Part shown: in pieces, positions 1-7,790 of the stretch
Position numbering within the stretch: position 1 is the stretch's first letter
Layout: each line of letters opens with the position of its first letter
NCBI RefSeq assembly: GCF_000282615.1
Contig: NZ_AKIY01000178.1
Coordinates: 16,826 to 80,825, forward strand
Direction of reading: 5' to 3'
DNA length: 64,000 bases
Source of the DNA: Bradyrhizobium sp. YR681
Lineage (GTDB): Bacteria; Pseudomonadota; Alphaproteobacteria; Rhizobiales; Xanthobacteraceae
Made by a program: the position numbers and the translations under genes
The notes under the pieces: model-generated
Told to the model about the DNA's origin: nothing
The model's database searches: none
Seen by the model: the letters and a program-made list of their open reading frames with translations, nothing else

Positions 1-404
1 CACCACAGGCTGCACAAGCCTCATCGAGGTCAGTCGCGCAGTTCGCCGGGTAACTCATATCACCAGCACGTTCGACGATTGGACTATCCGCGGAAGCGAA
101 ATGTCGATCATGCATGAACTGAGGATATCTCGACCATCGCGACAGCGGCCAATGCCCACGGCCCTTCGATCACCACCAAACCGCGAAATTGCGCCACCCT
201 CTGCCTCGGATTGCCAGCCTCGCGGCTGAGCTTCGTGCGTCTTGCGCGCTTCCACCAAAGCCGATCAAATCCTCATGAAAAGCACTGCCACGCGTCATGA
301 TTGTCTTCGTTTGCCTCTTGACGGCTCGCGTCCTGCGCCTCCTCGAATGAGCGGATCAAGCCCGGGGGCCGGCTACGCCTCGATCGCCTTCCCGCAACTG
401 CTAC
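1..404. other. Left-edge stretch with no credible gene
   Basis: Short overlapping open frames exist on both strands, but none has a recognisable protein, a convincing ribosome site or coding-like codon use. No repeat or RNA gene is apparent. The stretch lies upstream of the DUF736 gene and its nested hairpin, and may be the decayed or non-coding end of an integrative element that continues to the left. Confidence 0.5.
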
Positions 405-466
405 GCCTGCTTTTTTCCCCTGCCGCGAAGTGGCGGCATTCCTCGCGCGAAGACAAAAAAGCAGGC
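405..466. repeat. Nested inverted repeat upstream of the DUF736 gene
   Basis: A perfect 12-bp outer inverted repeat (gcctgctttttt at 405-416 and its complement at 455-466) encloses a perfect 6-bp inner hairpin (tgccgc at 421-426, gcggca at 433-438). The U or A tract at the outer stem fits either a bidirectional terminator or a structured 5' leader of the downstream gene at 584. Which of these it is cannot be decided from sequence alone. Confidence 0.6.
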
Positions 467-583
467 TGACGCAGTCCTTCGCATGCGCTGCGGGCCCGAT
501 GGCTGCGGGCCGATCGCTCCCCGGGCTAACGACCGTCATCGAGGCGGCGATGGTCGCGGCCCGAGTAACAAACAGAGACTATC

Positions 584-898
584 ATGCCTCAGATTGGCAC
601 CTTTACTACATCGGAAACCGGCTATGTCGGATCCATCAAGACCCTCACGCTCAGCCTGAAAGCAAAGCTGGTTACCAACTCCGAGACCGGCAACGACAAG
701 GCACCCGACTACCGCATCGTCGCGGGCGGGGTCGAGTGTGGGGCGGCATGGAAAAAGGTCGCACGCGATAGCGACCGCAGCTACCTCAGTTGCAAGATCG
801 ATGATCCCTCGCTGCCTGGTGCGATCTACGCATCGCTTGTCAAGATCGATGATGGTGACGAATTCGCTCTGATCTGGTCTCGCCGTAGCGGCGACTGA
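584..898 (+). CDS. DUF736 family protein
   Basis: This 104-aa protein has the family layout: an N-terminal stretch reading IGTFTTSETGYVGSIKTL, a central basic part, and a C-terminal beta-rich segment ending in FALIWSRRSGD. DUF736 proteins are small predicted beta-barrels of unknown biochemical role. They are very common on Rhizobiales plasmids and integrative elements, usually near DUF932 and ParB-like genes. The ATG at 584 is preceded by a purine stretch (agagac). A strong Rho-independent terminator follows, so the gene is probably monocistronic. Here it marks an accessory element; no integrase or replication gene accompanies it inside the window. Confidence 0.85.
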   Translation: MPQIGTFTTSETGYVGSIKTLTLSLKAKLVTNSETGNDKAPDYRIVAGGVECGAAWKKVARDSDRSYLSCKIDDPSLPGAIYASLVKIDDGDEFALIWSRRSGD

Positions 899-913
899 TG
901 CCAGGGCATCGTC

Positions 914-944
914 GGCCCCGCCTCTTCGAGGCGGGGCCTTTTTT
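914..944 (+). terminator. Rho-independent terminator of the DUF736 gene
   Basis: An 11-bp GC-rich stem (914-924 paired with 928-938), a 3-nt loop and a run of six T residues (939-944) lie 15 bases after the stop codon at 898. This is a textbook intrinsic terminator. Confidence 0.92.
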
Positions 945-1253
945 GATTCTGCCGCTGATGCATATCAAGGAAGCGCAATCTCTCTTGGAAGTGGACTGCT
1001 AAGGGCTCCGCCCTCGCGCCGGCAAGGGTGAAGCACGGCACGCCGTGCCGGCCGGAACGGTATCCCCGATCTTCCGCGCCTTGGATCGCGACTTTCATCG
1101 CGGCGCGTGCAGATGCGCCGCACGCGGCGCCCCTTCGGGCGGGTGATCCCCCTCCGCATCCGGCCGCCCTTGCCCTTGCTACCCCAGGTCTCGCCGACGG
1201 GCAGGGTTGCAGCGCAGCGCTGCGCTTCAACCTCAGCCCATAGGAGTAGCGAG
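945..1253. other. Intergenic region between the DUF736 and DUF932 genes
   Basis: The region is GC-rich and has no credible gene. It should hold the promoter of the DUF932 gene; a purine-rich ribosome site (aggag, about 1242-1246) sits just before the ATG at 1254. An in-frame ATG at 1107 would add 49 residues rich in Arg and Pro. Those residues do not look like part of the family, so the upstream start was rejected. Confidence 0.5.
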
Positions 1254-2450
1254 ATGAACATGATGACTTTGCAGCAAAGCGAACGGCCAGCACCGAGCGG
1301 CTTTCGAGTGGATGTGTCGCGCGGCCAACGGATCGGGCGCGTGTCGTCGGAATGGTTTGCCCGACCGGATGACGAGCGCTATTTGAACCTGTCGGATCTG
1401 TATGAGGCCGTCCGTGGCCGGGCTGAACGCGCGCAGGCGCGCACCGTCGAAAGCCGGGCGATCCGGGTGGAGGCAAACCGGGATGATGCGGAGCGATTGG
1501 CATTGCTTGTGCCGGGGCGTGACGGGCCCGTCGCGCCGACGCATTGGAGCTTTGGCCAGTTGTGCACGCTGATCGGCGCGCCTTCGTCCTATCTGCGGCA
1601 GCTTCCCGCAGCGCTATCGGCCATCAACTTGCAGCACGGCCTGATCTCGCATCGCGCAGAGCTGGTGAAGATATTGGAGGCCGATAACGGGCGCGTCGAG
1701 CTCCGCGCGGTGACTGGCCCCGAATACGGGCGCATCTGGGATCATGAGCTTGTGGACGCCGTCATGAAGATCGCCGGCAACGGCACGGGCGATACGCGCT
1801 GGAAAGTGCCGGGCGTTCTGGATTGGGCCACCATGACACACAATCCCTTCGTGGACGTGACCAAAGACACGACGACGCTCTATGCCAGTGACCGCGATGT
1901 GTTCCTGTTTCTGGTAGACGATACCAATCCCATCGAAGCCGGGAAGTTGCCGGATGGATCGCCGGACTTGTATTTCCGGGGATTTTATTGCTGGAACAGT
2001 GAAGTCGGCAGCAAGACCCTTGGCATCGCCAGCTTTTATCTGCGCGCGGTCTGCATGAACCGCAATCTCTGGGGCGTAGAGAACTTTGAGCAGATTACCA
2101 TCCGTCATTCGAAGTTCGCCGCGCAGCGCTTCGCACAGGAGGCCGCGCCCGCGTTGACGCGCTTTGCCAATTCCTCGCCTGCCCCCTTCGTCGCCGGCAT
2201 CAAGGCGGCTCGCGAACGGATCGTCGCTCGCACGGACGAGGACCGCGAAGCATTCCTGCGCAAGAACGGATTCTCCAAGACCGAGACCTCGAAAATCATC
2301 GAAACCGTCCTTGGCGAAGACAACCGCAAGCCCGATAGCATCTTCGATTTCGTGCAGGGGATTACCGCATTCGCCCGCGTAAAGCCGCACCAAGATGCTC
2401 GCCTCGAGTTGGAAGGAAAAGCAAGGCGTCTGATGGAGCGTGTAGTCTAA
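1254..2450 (+). CDS. DUF932 domain protein
   Basis: The 398-aa protein matches the DUF932 (phage/plasmid-like protein) family. Features include an N-terminal alpha/beta region, the central FLFLVDDTNPIEAG stretch, the aromatic FRGFYCWNSEVGSKTLG segment, and the CMNRNLWGVENFEQITIRHSK region typical of the family. The function is unknown; such genes occur on plasmids, prophages and integrative elements. The ATG at 1254 was chosen because aggag lies 8 bases upstream and the N-terminus then matches the usual family length. A 10-bp perfect hairpin follows the stop. With the DUF736 gene it supports an integrative-element origin for the left end of the window. Confidence 0.85.
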   Translation: MNMMTLQQSERPAPSGFRVDVSRGQRIGRVSSEWFARPDDERYLNLSDLYEAVRGRAERAQARTVESRAIRVEANRDDAERLALLVPGRDGPVAPTHWSFGQLCTLIGAPSSYLRQLPAALSAINLQHGLISHRAELVKILEADNGRVELRAVTGPEYGRIWDHELVDAVMKIAGNGTGDTRWKVPGVLDWATMTHNPFVDVTKDTTTLYASDRDVFLFLVDDTNPIEAGKLPDGSPDLYFRGFYCWNSEVGSKTLGIASFYLRAVCMNRNLWGVENFEQITIRHSKFAAQRFAQEAAPALTRFANSSPAPFVAGIKAARERIVARTDEDREAFLRKNGFSKTETSKIIETVLGEDNRKPDSIFDFVQGITAFARVKPHQDARLELEGKARRLMERVV

Positions 2451-2458
2451 GAACATTG

Positions 2459-2487
2459 GCCGCGTAACTGGAGTTAAGTTACGCGGC
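2459..2487. terminator. Hairpin after the DUF932 gene
   Basis: A perfect 10-bp inverted repeat (gccgcgtaac at 2459-2468, complement at 2478-2487) with a 9-nt loop starts 9 bases after the stop codon. There is no T-run behind it, so it may be a weak or factor-assisted terminator, or an mRNA-stabilising structure. Confidence 0.55.
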
Positions 2488-3949
2488 TTCACGAGCCGAA
2501 AGAATTCGCGCCGCCGATCCGGCAAGCCGGATCGGCGGCGATGACGCGCGTCCGCGTCACGGGCTCGCCGGGCCTAACGGCCCCGCTCGCGAACTCCACG
2601 GTTTGACACCTTTCATGTCTCGAACTCTTGTAGAGCCGGTCGTCCCAATCGCGAAAGTTAGCAACTTGTTGCGACTGTACGCGAATCCGACTTGGTAAGC
2701 GGTTGACTCGGAAGTTTGACGATGACTCACTTGCTCGATCGTGAGCCGATCGTCAGGTCGTCTCCACCGAAGATCCGACCGTCCTCGCGCAGCACAACAC
2801 CGCGCTTAAACCGTGTCTTGGCCGCTTGCGGTGGCTCGGCCATAAGGCCGGATCGTTGTCGCCAGCCGTCAGCTCCAGGTTCGCTTGCGTCCTGTGACGG
2901 ACATTCGGCTTGCATTCGAAACGTTGAAGACGATCATGATGTTAAGACTTTCGGGTTCGCTACTAAAGCGACCCTCGCTCACTTCCGCGGGCAAGAGTTC
3001 GCGGCGGAGTAGTTGCGTGCTGATGGCATACGGGCGATGCCTTCGGCCCGCGCTCTACTCGTCGCTTCGCTCCTCACCGAGCCACCCTATGGGTGTCTCG
3101 GCCCTTCGGGTTACGATCGCTATCGCACATGCCGCAAACAATGGAGGCTTCGCAAGTCAACTGCCAAGTCGCGCCGGCTTTTTCGCAATGAATCCGGCGC
3201 CCCGGATGCGCCCCACAGAGCTCCGCTACTGGCGGATGGAACCTGATCCAGATCCACGATCACGAAACACACGTTGTCTTGCTTGTGACCACGCCCAGCC
3301 AGCGAACCAACACCGGCAGCAGAGAGTCCGCTGTTCGTTGGAGCGCAACAAAATGCAACAAAACGCAAGGTTGCGAAAAGTTGCTACCACACCTGTGCAT
3401 CTTCGGAATTATTGCCATCAGACGCCGCTCGGTCGACGTGAACGACCCACGCGGGGGAGTGCTCCAAAACAGCAGACCTATCGGATTCTGGCGGAGAGAG
3501 CGCGGATGGCAAGGAACCGTGCTCTCTGAGAATATGCCGGGACTGCCTACTCGAAATGCAAACTCTAGGAGCTCCCCCTGTAAACTAGGGCGGGGCTGCT
3601 TGATCGGTCCAAACAGGCCCTTGATTCCTGACCGACAGGCGTCCCGTTGGATTGATGACCGCTTTCCTGTTTTGGAAGTCAAACCGTTAAGGCTCACTGT
3701 TACGGCTTTAGGGAGTGGCATCGAAATCAGATATGGCCCAACTTTTCGAGTGCTTGGAGAGCTCAATAATCGATAGCTCATCGTGTCATTTGCGAAATCG
3801 ATTCTAAGAAATGTCGTCGGGGGCAATCCGACTGTTGTTCGTGTATTCCACCAAGAAATGCTCTGTATGCAAGGGAACGATCCGCCGGTTTTGAGTGTGC
3901 CTCTGGCCTCAACTTCGTGCTACTGTTCGAACTGATCCAGGCGATCAAC
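2488..3949. other. About 1.4-kb gene-poor stretch
   Basis: Several open frames of 80-214 codons overlap here on both strands, but none shows a recognisable domain and none has a convincing ribosome site. The segment near 3013-3130 is rich in short runs such as cggcccgcgctctactcg, often seen in non-coding parts of rhizobial mobile elements. I read this as scar or non-coding sequence between the DUF736/DUF932 element end and the biosynthetic-type locus. Confidence 0.45.
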
Positions 3950-4681
3950 ATGGGCGTCGACGTTTCAACGGAACCAATCTCAAAGTTGATGTGCCTTCTT
4001 CCTGTGAGAAATGGCGGGCACATTTTGCGAAGGTATTTCGATAGTGTGAGAACCTTCTGTTCCGGCGTGATTGCACTTGACGACGGTAGCACTGACGACA
4101 CTCGTTCGGTGTTGGCGGCCGAAGGAATGGTGAAGGCTTTGCTCATCAATCAGCCTCGCCCAAGCTATCGCGGCTGGAACGATTCCACGAACCGTCAGCG
4201 ATTGCTCGATGCGTGTGAGGATTTCTCGCCGCAATGGGTCATCTGGATCGATGCCGACGAGATCATTCCGGCGACCGACATACCCTTGTTAAGGCGCTTC
4301 CTCGATACGGAGGCTAATCCGGCTCTTGCATACGGCTTTGAAGTGCTGCGGATGATCGGCGACGAAAATCATTACGACAAAAACAAGCTGTGGGGCTATC
4401 GCATGTTCGCCTATCGTCAGGGTTACACACTCCCCAGACGAACCCTTCATTTCGAGCCGGTGCCTGTCCAAATAGACCGATGCGCGTGGAAACGGACGCG
4501 CCTGAGGATCGCGCATTTTGGCAGCCTCACGGCCACGATGCGAAGGGCGAGGTACGCCAAATATCGCGAAGCTGATCCAAATCGGCAGTGGCAGTCTTCC
4601 TATTCCGAGCTTCTGGATAAGCCGGGGCATATTTGGGATCTTTGTCCCCTGGCGGAGGGCACCAAGATCGTCATCGAATGA
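3950..4681 (+). CDS. Glycosyltransferase family 2 protein
   Basis: This 243-aa protein has a GT-A fold signature: an LLPVRNGG-type start, the nucleotide-binding DDGSTDDT motif near residues 44-51, and the metal-binding DADE motif near residue 101. GT2 enzymes transfer a sugar from a nucleotide donor. No membrane segment is visible, so it is probably cytosolic or peripheral. The frame is open from a GTG at 3917; the ATG at 3950 is preferred because the protein then starts just before the first beta strand. It is convergent with the class III aminotransferase gene and 33 bp from it. It may glycosylate the product of the neighbouring locus, but that link is only positional. Confidence 0.82.
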   Translation: MGVDVSTEPISKLMCLLPVRNGGHILRRYFDSVRTFCSGVIALDDGSTDDTRSVLAAEGMVKALLINQPRPSYRGWNDSTNRQRLLDACEDFSPQWVIWIDADEIIPATDIPLLRRFLDTEANPALAYGFEVLRMIGDENHYDKNKLWGYRMFAYRQGYTLPRRTLHFEPVPVQIDRCAWKRTRLRIAHFGSLTATMRRARYAKYREADPNRQWQSSYSELLDKPGHIWDLCPLAEGTKIVIE

Positions 4682-4714
4682 CCCCGACTGGTTAGAGTTC
4701 GTGATCGTGTTCTG

Positions 4715-5896
4715 TTAGACCGCTATCACTTCCGCAATCAGATCTGCTGCGGTGAGGAGATTGGCTAGCTCTGAATTTAGGGGCGGCGTGAGCATCAAGT
4801 GGCAGTCTCCGGGAGAAAGCGTTGCAAAGAGCCCGCGCTTTCTCAGGCGACGTAGCAGGTGCGACGGTGTGATGCCCGCGTCGCGACCGTGCGCCCAGTT
4901 CAAATGCAGGGCAAGTTCGAGGCCCTCACCATGCAGGCCAGTTGCGAAACCGAGGCCGGAAATGTTGTCGAGAAGGCGCTTTTCGAGTTCTGCTGCGGCT
5001 TGCTTAGCTAGAGCTCCCAGTTCTCGGTCCGTATGGTAGCGGAGCGTCGCTAACGCAGCGGCTGAGCCGGCTGGCGCGCCGGCGAAGGTGGAGGCAAATG
5101 CCTCGGGTTCGAGGAATCTAGTGAGGTCCGCGGAAACAAGACACAGGGAGAGCGGGTAGAGGCCGTTTGTGAGCGCCTTTCCGCAAACAACGATGTCGGG
5201 TTTGATCGCCCGACGTTGGCAAGACAGGAGGCTCCCTGTCCGGTTTATGCCGGTGCCAACCTCATCGCAAATCAGGAGAATCCCAAGCTCCTCGGCGAGC
5301 CGACTGATAAGGGATAGAAATTCCGCGGGGACCACGTAACACCCACCATTCGTCAGCACCGTCTCGAAGACAATCGCGCCGGCGTCTTCAGCTTTGCGGA
5401 TCAGGTCCTCGATATCAGTCAGCCGACTGCTGCCGGGAGCGGGCATCAGCACCCGGTGGCGTTCCAAATCTAGAGGATCGAGATGCGACGCTGCAATGCC
5501 CCCGGCCAGGGCAGCGCCGGTGTTGCTGCCATGATAGCTCGCTGCGAACGAAATGACCCCCGGACGGCCGGTTACCAGCCGCGCTACTTTGAGCGCATTG
5601 TCGATTCCGTCCCCACCCGAGCAACCAGGGATCACCACATAGCCCGGCACAAAGGCGCCGAACATATCTTTAAGCCGCTCGAAGTAATCGTCAGTACACC
5701 AAGAGGGACGAAAAGTCATTGTGGAGAGGCAACGAGACCATTCGTCGCGAATCTCCGCGCAATTCCATCCTGCGTTGACGACATTCCACCCGGAGGTTAG
5801 GTCGATGTACTTATTGCCATCATCATCCCAAATATGGCCCCCGCGCGCGGATTTGAGGCGGAAAGGCAGCTCAGTCGCATCTGTCATTGGGAACAT
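4715..5896 (-). CDS. Class III PLP-dependent aminotransferase
   Basis: The 393-aa protein resembles class III aminotransferases such as glutamate-1-semialdehyde aminomutase and omega-aminotransferases. It shows an N-terminal WDDDGNKYIDLTSGW segment, a glycine-rich cofactor stretch (GCSGGDGIDNALK), the cofactor-contacting Asp in ICDEVGTG, and the Schiff-base Lys in CGKALTNGLYP. It is slightly short for the class. Its start overlaps the stop of the radical SAM gene by one base (TAATG), indicating translational coupling. It is the last gene of a four-gene leftward operon. The substrate is unknown; an amino-group transfer onto a radical-SAM-modified intermediate is a reasonable guess. Confidence 0.85.
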   Translation of the reverse strand: MFPMTDATELPFRLKSARGGHIWDDDGNKYIDLTSGWNVVNAGWNCAEIRDEWSRCLSTMTFRPSWCTDDYFERLKDMFGAFVPGYVVIPGCSGGDGIDNALKVARLVTGRPGVISFAASYHGSNTGAALAGGIAASHLDPLDLERHRVLMPAPGSSRLTDIEDLIRKAEDAGAIVFETVLTNGGCYVVPAEFLSLISRLAEELGILLICDEVGTGINRTGSLLSCQRRAIKPDIVVCGKALTNGLYPLSLCLVSADLTRFLEPEAFASTFAGAPAGSAAALATLRYHTDRELGALAKQAAAELEKRLLDNISGLGFATGLHGEGLELALHLNWAHGRDAGITPSHLLRRLRKRGLFATLSPGDCHLMLTPPLNSELANLLTAADLIAEVIAV

Positions 5897-6762
5897 TAGA
5901 CTTGATGCCCTCCCGCTTCGCCTGCTGCCTTCTTACAGTTTCTGCAGTGAGAAATCTCCCTGCGCCCGCAAGTGGCGAGGGAGCTACGGAATCGGCGAGC
6001 GTTCTCCAAGATTAGACCAAGGTCATCCCTGAAGATATTGCCAAGGATACCCTCCGAGCGGAAAGAGAGAAGGCAAACATGGACGTTCCCTGTGACAGTG
6101 ATGGCAAGCGAATTGCCAGCCCAAAAGCAGGGACCATTCGGAATCTCGCCTTCATCAAACACTGACTCCTCACCTCGGGCTCCGATGGGAGCGACTCTAG
6201 TCCATTCGTCACAGCGACGAGCAAGGGAAACAAGCCTGGGATCGTAGGGCGAGCGACCACCGTAATAGATCTCGTAGACGCCGATCTGAGGCGTCGTGCT
6301 CCCGGCCGTGTCTCTTGCATCCAACAGCATCTTGAGCCCGCGCAATGCGGGCTCCCAGGTTCCGGGACCCCGATTGGCTTCGTGCGCAGTCGCGTTGCCC
6401 CCATCGATGGACACGTAGAACAAATCGTCCGGCCGGCTATGCTCGACAATCCCTTCGCATATCGAAGCGTTAAGCAAGGCGCCGTTGGTATGAAGCTCAA
6501 GCGGCACGAGTGGGAGCGCGCTCAGGCGTGCCTTCAGTAATTCCGTAAGACGCTTATTGGTTAGTGGTTCACCGCGCCAATTCAGATGCAGCTTCGCGAT
6601 CGAAATGGAGTCTGACGAAAGCCGTTCCAACACCTTTCGAAACTCGGCCAGCGACATCACGGCATTCTCATGCGCTTGCTTTGTGTAGCAGTCCCGGCAC
6701 GCAAGATTGCAGGCGCCGGAAACGTCCATCCATACCCATATTTTGGCTGGCGCCGCTTGCAT
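5896..6762 (-). CDS. Radical SAM protein with SPASM-like cysteine cluster
   Basis: The 288-aa protein begins with the [4Fe-4S] SAM-cleaving motif CNLACRDC (C-x3-C-x2-C near residues 18-25). A SAM-contacting NWRGEPL stretch, a variant of GGEP, follows. The C-terminal part contains further cysteines (GPCFW, HVCLL, CGRREISHCRNCKK), consistent with a SPASM or twitch domain holding an auxiliary cluster. Such enzymes modify peptides or small molecules by radical chemistry. It directly abuts the NlpC/P60 gene upstream and overlaps the aminotransferase downstream, so the three are co-translated. No short precursor peptide was identified with certainty beside it; the 135-aa protein at the head of the operon is the nearest candidate. 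Confidence 0.85.
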   Translation of the reverse strand: MQAAPAKIWVWMDVSGACNLACRDCYTKQAHENAVMSLAEFRKVLERLSSDSISIAKLHLNWRGEPLTNKRLTELLKARLSALPLVPLELHTNGALLNASICEGIVEHSRPDDLFYVSIDGGNATAHEANRGPGTWEPALRGLKMLLDARDTAGSTTPQIGVYEIYYGGRSPYDPRLVSLARRCDEWTRVAPIGARGEESVFDEGEIPNGPCFWAGNSLAITVTGNVHVCLLSFRSEGILGNIFRDDLGLILENARRFRSSLATCGRREISHCRNCKKAAGEAGGHQV

Positions 6763-7236
6763 TTAGAAGGCCTGCACAGCGGACCAGTCGACGACCCGAA
6801 GCGCACTTCTCTTTCCGTCTAGCGCGCCTTCGATCTCCCGCCATTGGCGTCGCCAAATAACTTCGGAAGACGGATCGATCCGGACAACTTTGCCGACGGA
6901 TGAAGAAGCCCACATCCAACTATTGTCGAGCAATCTAATTGCAGCGTGCTCATAGATCGAATCTTCGTCCCAGTCGAAAAAAGCCAGCGTGCATCGACAG
7001 CCTGAATCCGGATCGTGCGTTGCCTGGGTTATCCCCCGATATCCCTTGCCAAGTTGATCAGCCGTCATCCACGGTAACTTAGCTACATTGACCCGGAGTG
7101 TTTCTCGGATGCCTCGGACGATGAGGCTGGAACAATCGATGCCCGCGCGGCTCCGCCCGCCAAATCGATACGGCGCGCCCACCAGCCTGGTCAGGGCGCG
7201 CTGAAACGCGAACTCCCGGCGCGAAAGACCCCGCAT
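6763..7236 (-). CDS. NlpC/P60-type cysteine peptidase or amidase
   Basis: This 157-aa protein has the papain-like NlpC/P60 layout: APYRFGGRSRAGIDCSSLI holds the nucleophilic Cys, and a His lies in IYEHAAIRL. A later Trp/Arg-rich tail completes the small domain. Family members cleave peptidoglycan or acyl-amide bonds. No signal peptide is visible, so a cytosolic processing role, such as trimming a peptide substrate, is more likely than wall hydrolysis. It starts 9 bp after the stop of the 135-aa gene and ends exactly where the radical SAM gene begins, so it belongs to the same operon. Confidence 0.8.
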   Translation of the reverse strand: MRGLSRREFAFQRALTRLVGAPYRFGGRSRAGIDCSSLIVRGIRETLRVNVAKLPWMTADQLGKGYRGITQATHDPDSGCRCTLAFFDWDEDSIYEHAAIRLLDNSWMWASSSVGKVVRIDPSSEVIWRRQWREIEGALDGKRSALRVVDWSAVQAF

Positions 7237-7245
7237 CTTCGGACC

Positions 7246-7653
7246 TTACGCAAACGGCTGCACGCCTGTGATCGCTATCAACTTGGACTTAAGTTCCTTT
7301 TTGCCGTAGCTTGAGCCGTTGCCGACGACCATGGTGCCGAAGACTAAGTCGTATTCATAATCCACGGTTGGCCACCAGGGCGGGATGTAAAGGATTGCCT
7401 CCAATCCATCGGCAACGGCTTCGCCATCGGCCTTAGTCTCCAGGAGTGTGACGACCGCCGGGCTGCCCGGCTTCACGCGCCCCTTCACCGGTATCTTCTT
7501 TCTGCCAAACCGGACTTCTCCGCTCAATCCTGCCCGGTCGGCCTTGCGGATATCGAGCTGTGCCTCGCCCATACTCGCGGCCTTCAGCTCGGGCTTTGTT
7601 TGGTGTGCCGCTAACGAGAGTCTCCAAAGGCCGCGAATTCTAATCGACGCCAT
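7246..7653 (-). CDS. 135-aa protein of unknown function, first gene of the radical SAM operon
   Basis: I do not recognise the family. The N-terminus is basic with a Leu/Ala-rich stretch but is not a clear signal peptide. The middle is Lys/Gly/Val-rich and beta-prone, and the C-terminal half has an aromatic segment (LYIPPWWPTVDYEYDL) followed by a glycine-rich turn (GNGSSYGKKE). The ATG at 7653 has a good ribosome site (gggagggcagga). As first gene of an operon with radical SAM, NlpC/P60 and aminotransferase genes, it could be a substrate protein, a leader-like carrier or a structural partner. No cysteine is present, and I see no repeated core motif. Confidence 0.6.
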   Translation of the reverse strand: MASIRIRGLWRLSLAAHQTKPELKAASMGEAQLDIRKADRAGLSGEVRFGRKKIPVKGRVKPGSPAVVTLLETKADGEAVADGLEAILYIPPWWPTVDYEYDLVFGTMVVGNGSSYGKKELKSKLIAITGVQPFA

Positions 7654-7720
7654 GTTCCTGCCCTCCCCTTATTACGAGCGAGCCACCCCCCTGCCGGTGC
7701 CCTGTGGCCGAATGCTCAAT

Positions 7721-7737
7721 TCGATTAGCTTAATCGA
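7721..7737. promoter_or_regulatory. Palindrome in the divergent promoter region
   Basis: TCGATTA-GCT-TAATCGA is a perfect 7-bp inverted repeat with a 3-nt centre. It lies in the AT-richer gap (7654-7790) between the leftward radical SAM operon and the rightward propeller/enolase genes. Its size and position fit an operator for a dimeric regulator acting on both directions. No regulator gene is adjacent. Confidence 0.45.
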
Positions 7738-7790
7738 TCAATTTATGATTGCATAGCCGAAGGTCGCGCGCTCCCCGGAAAGATATTGAA

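Noticed and set aside
3260..3826. 188-codon minus-strand and 165-codon plus-strand frames
   Set aside because: They overlap each other, have no recognisable domain, no good ribosome site, and codon use unlike neighbours.
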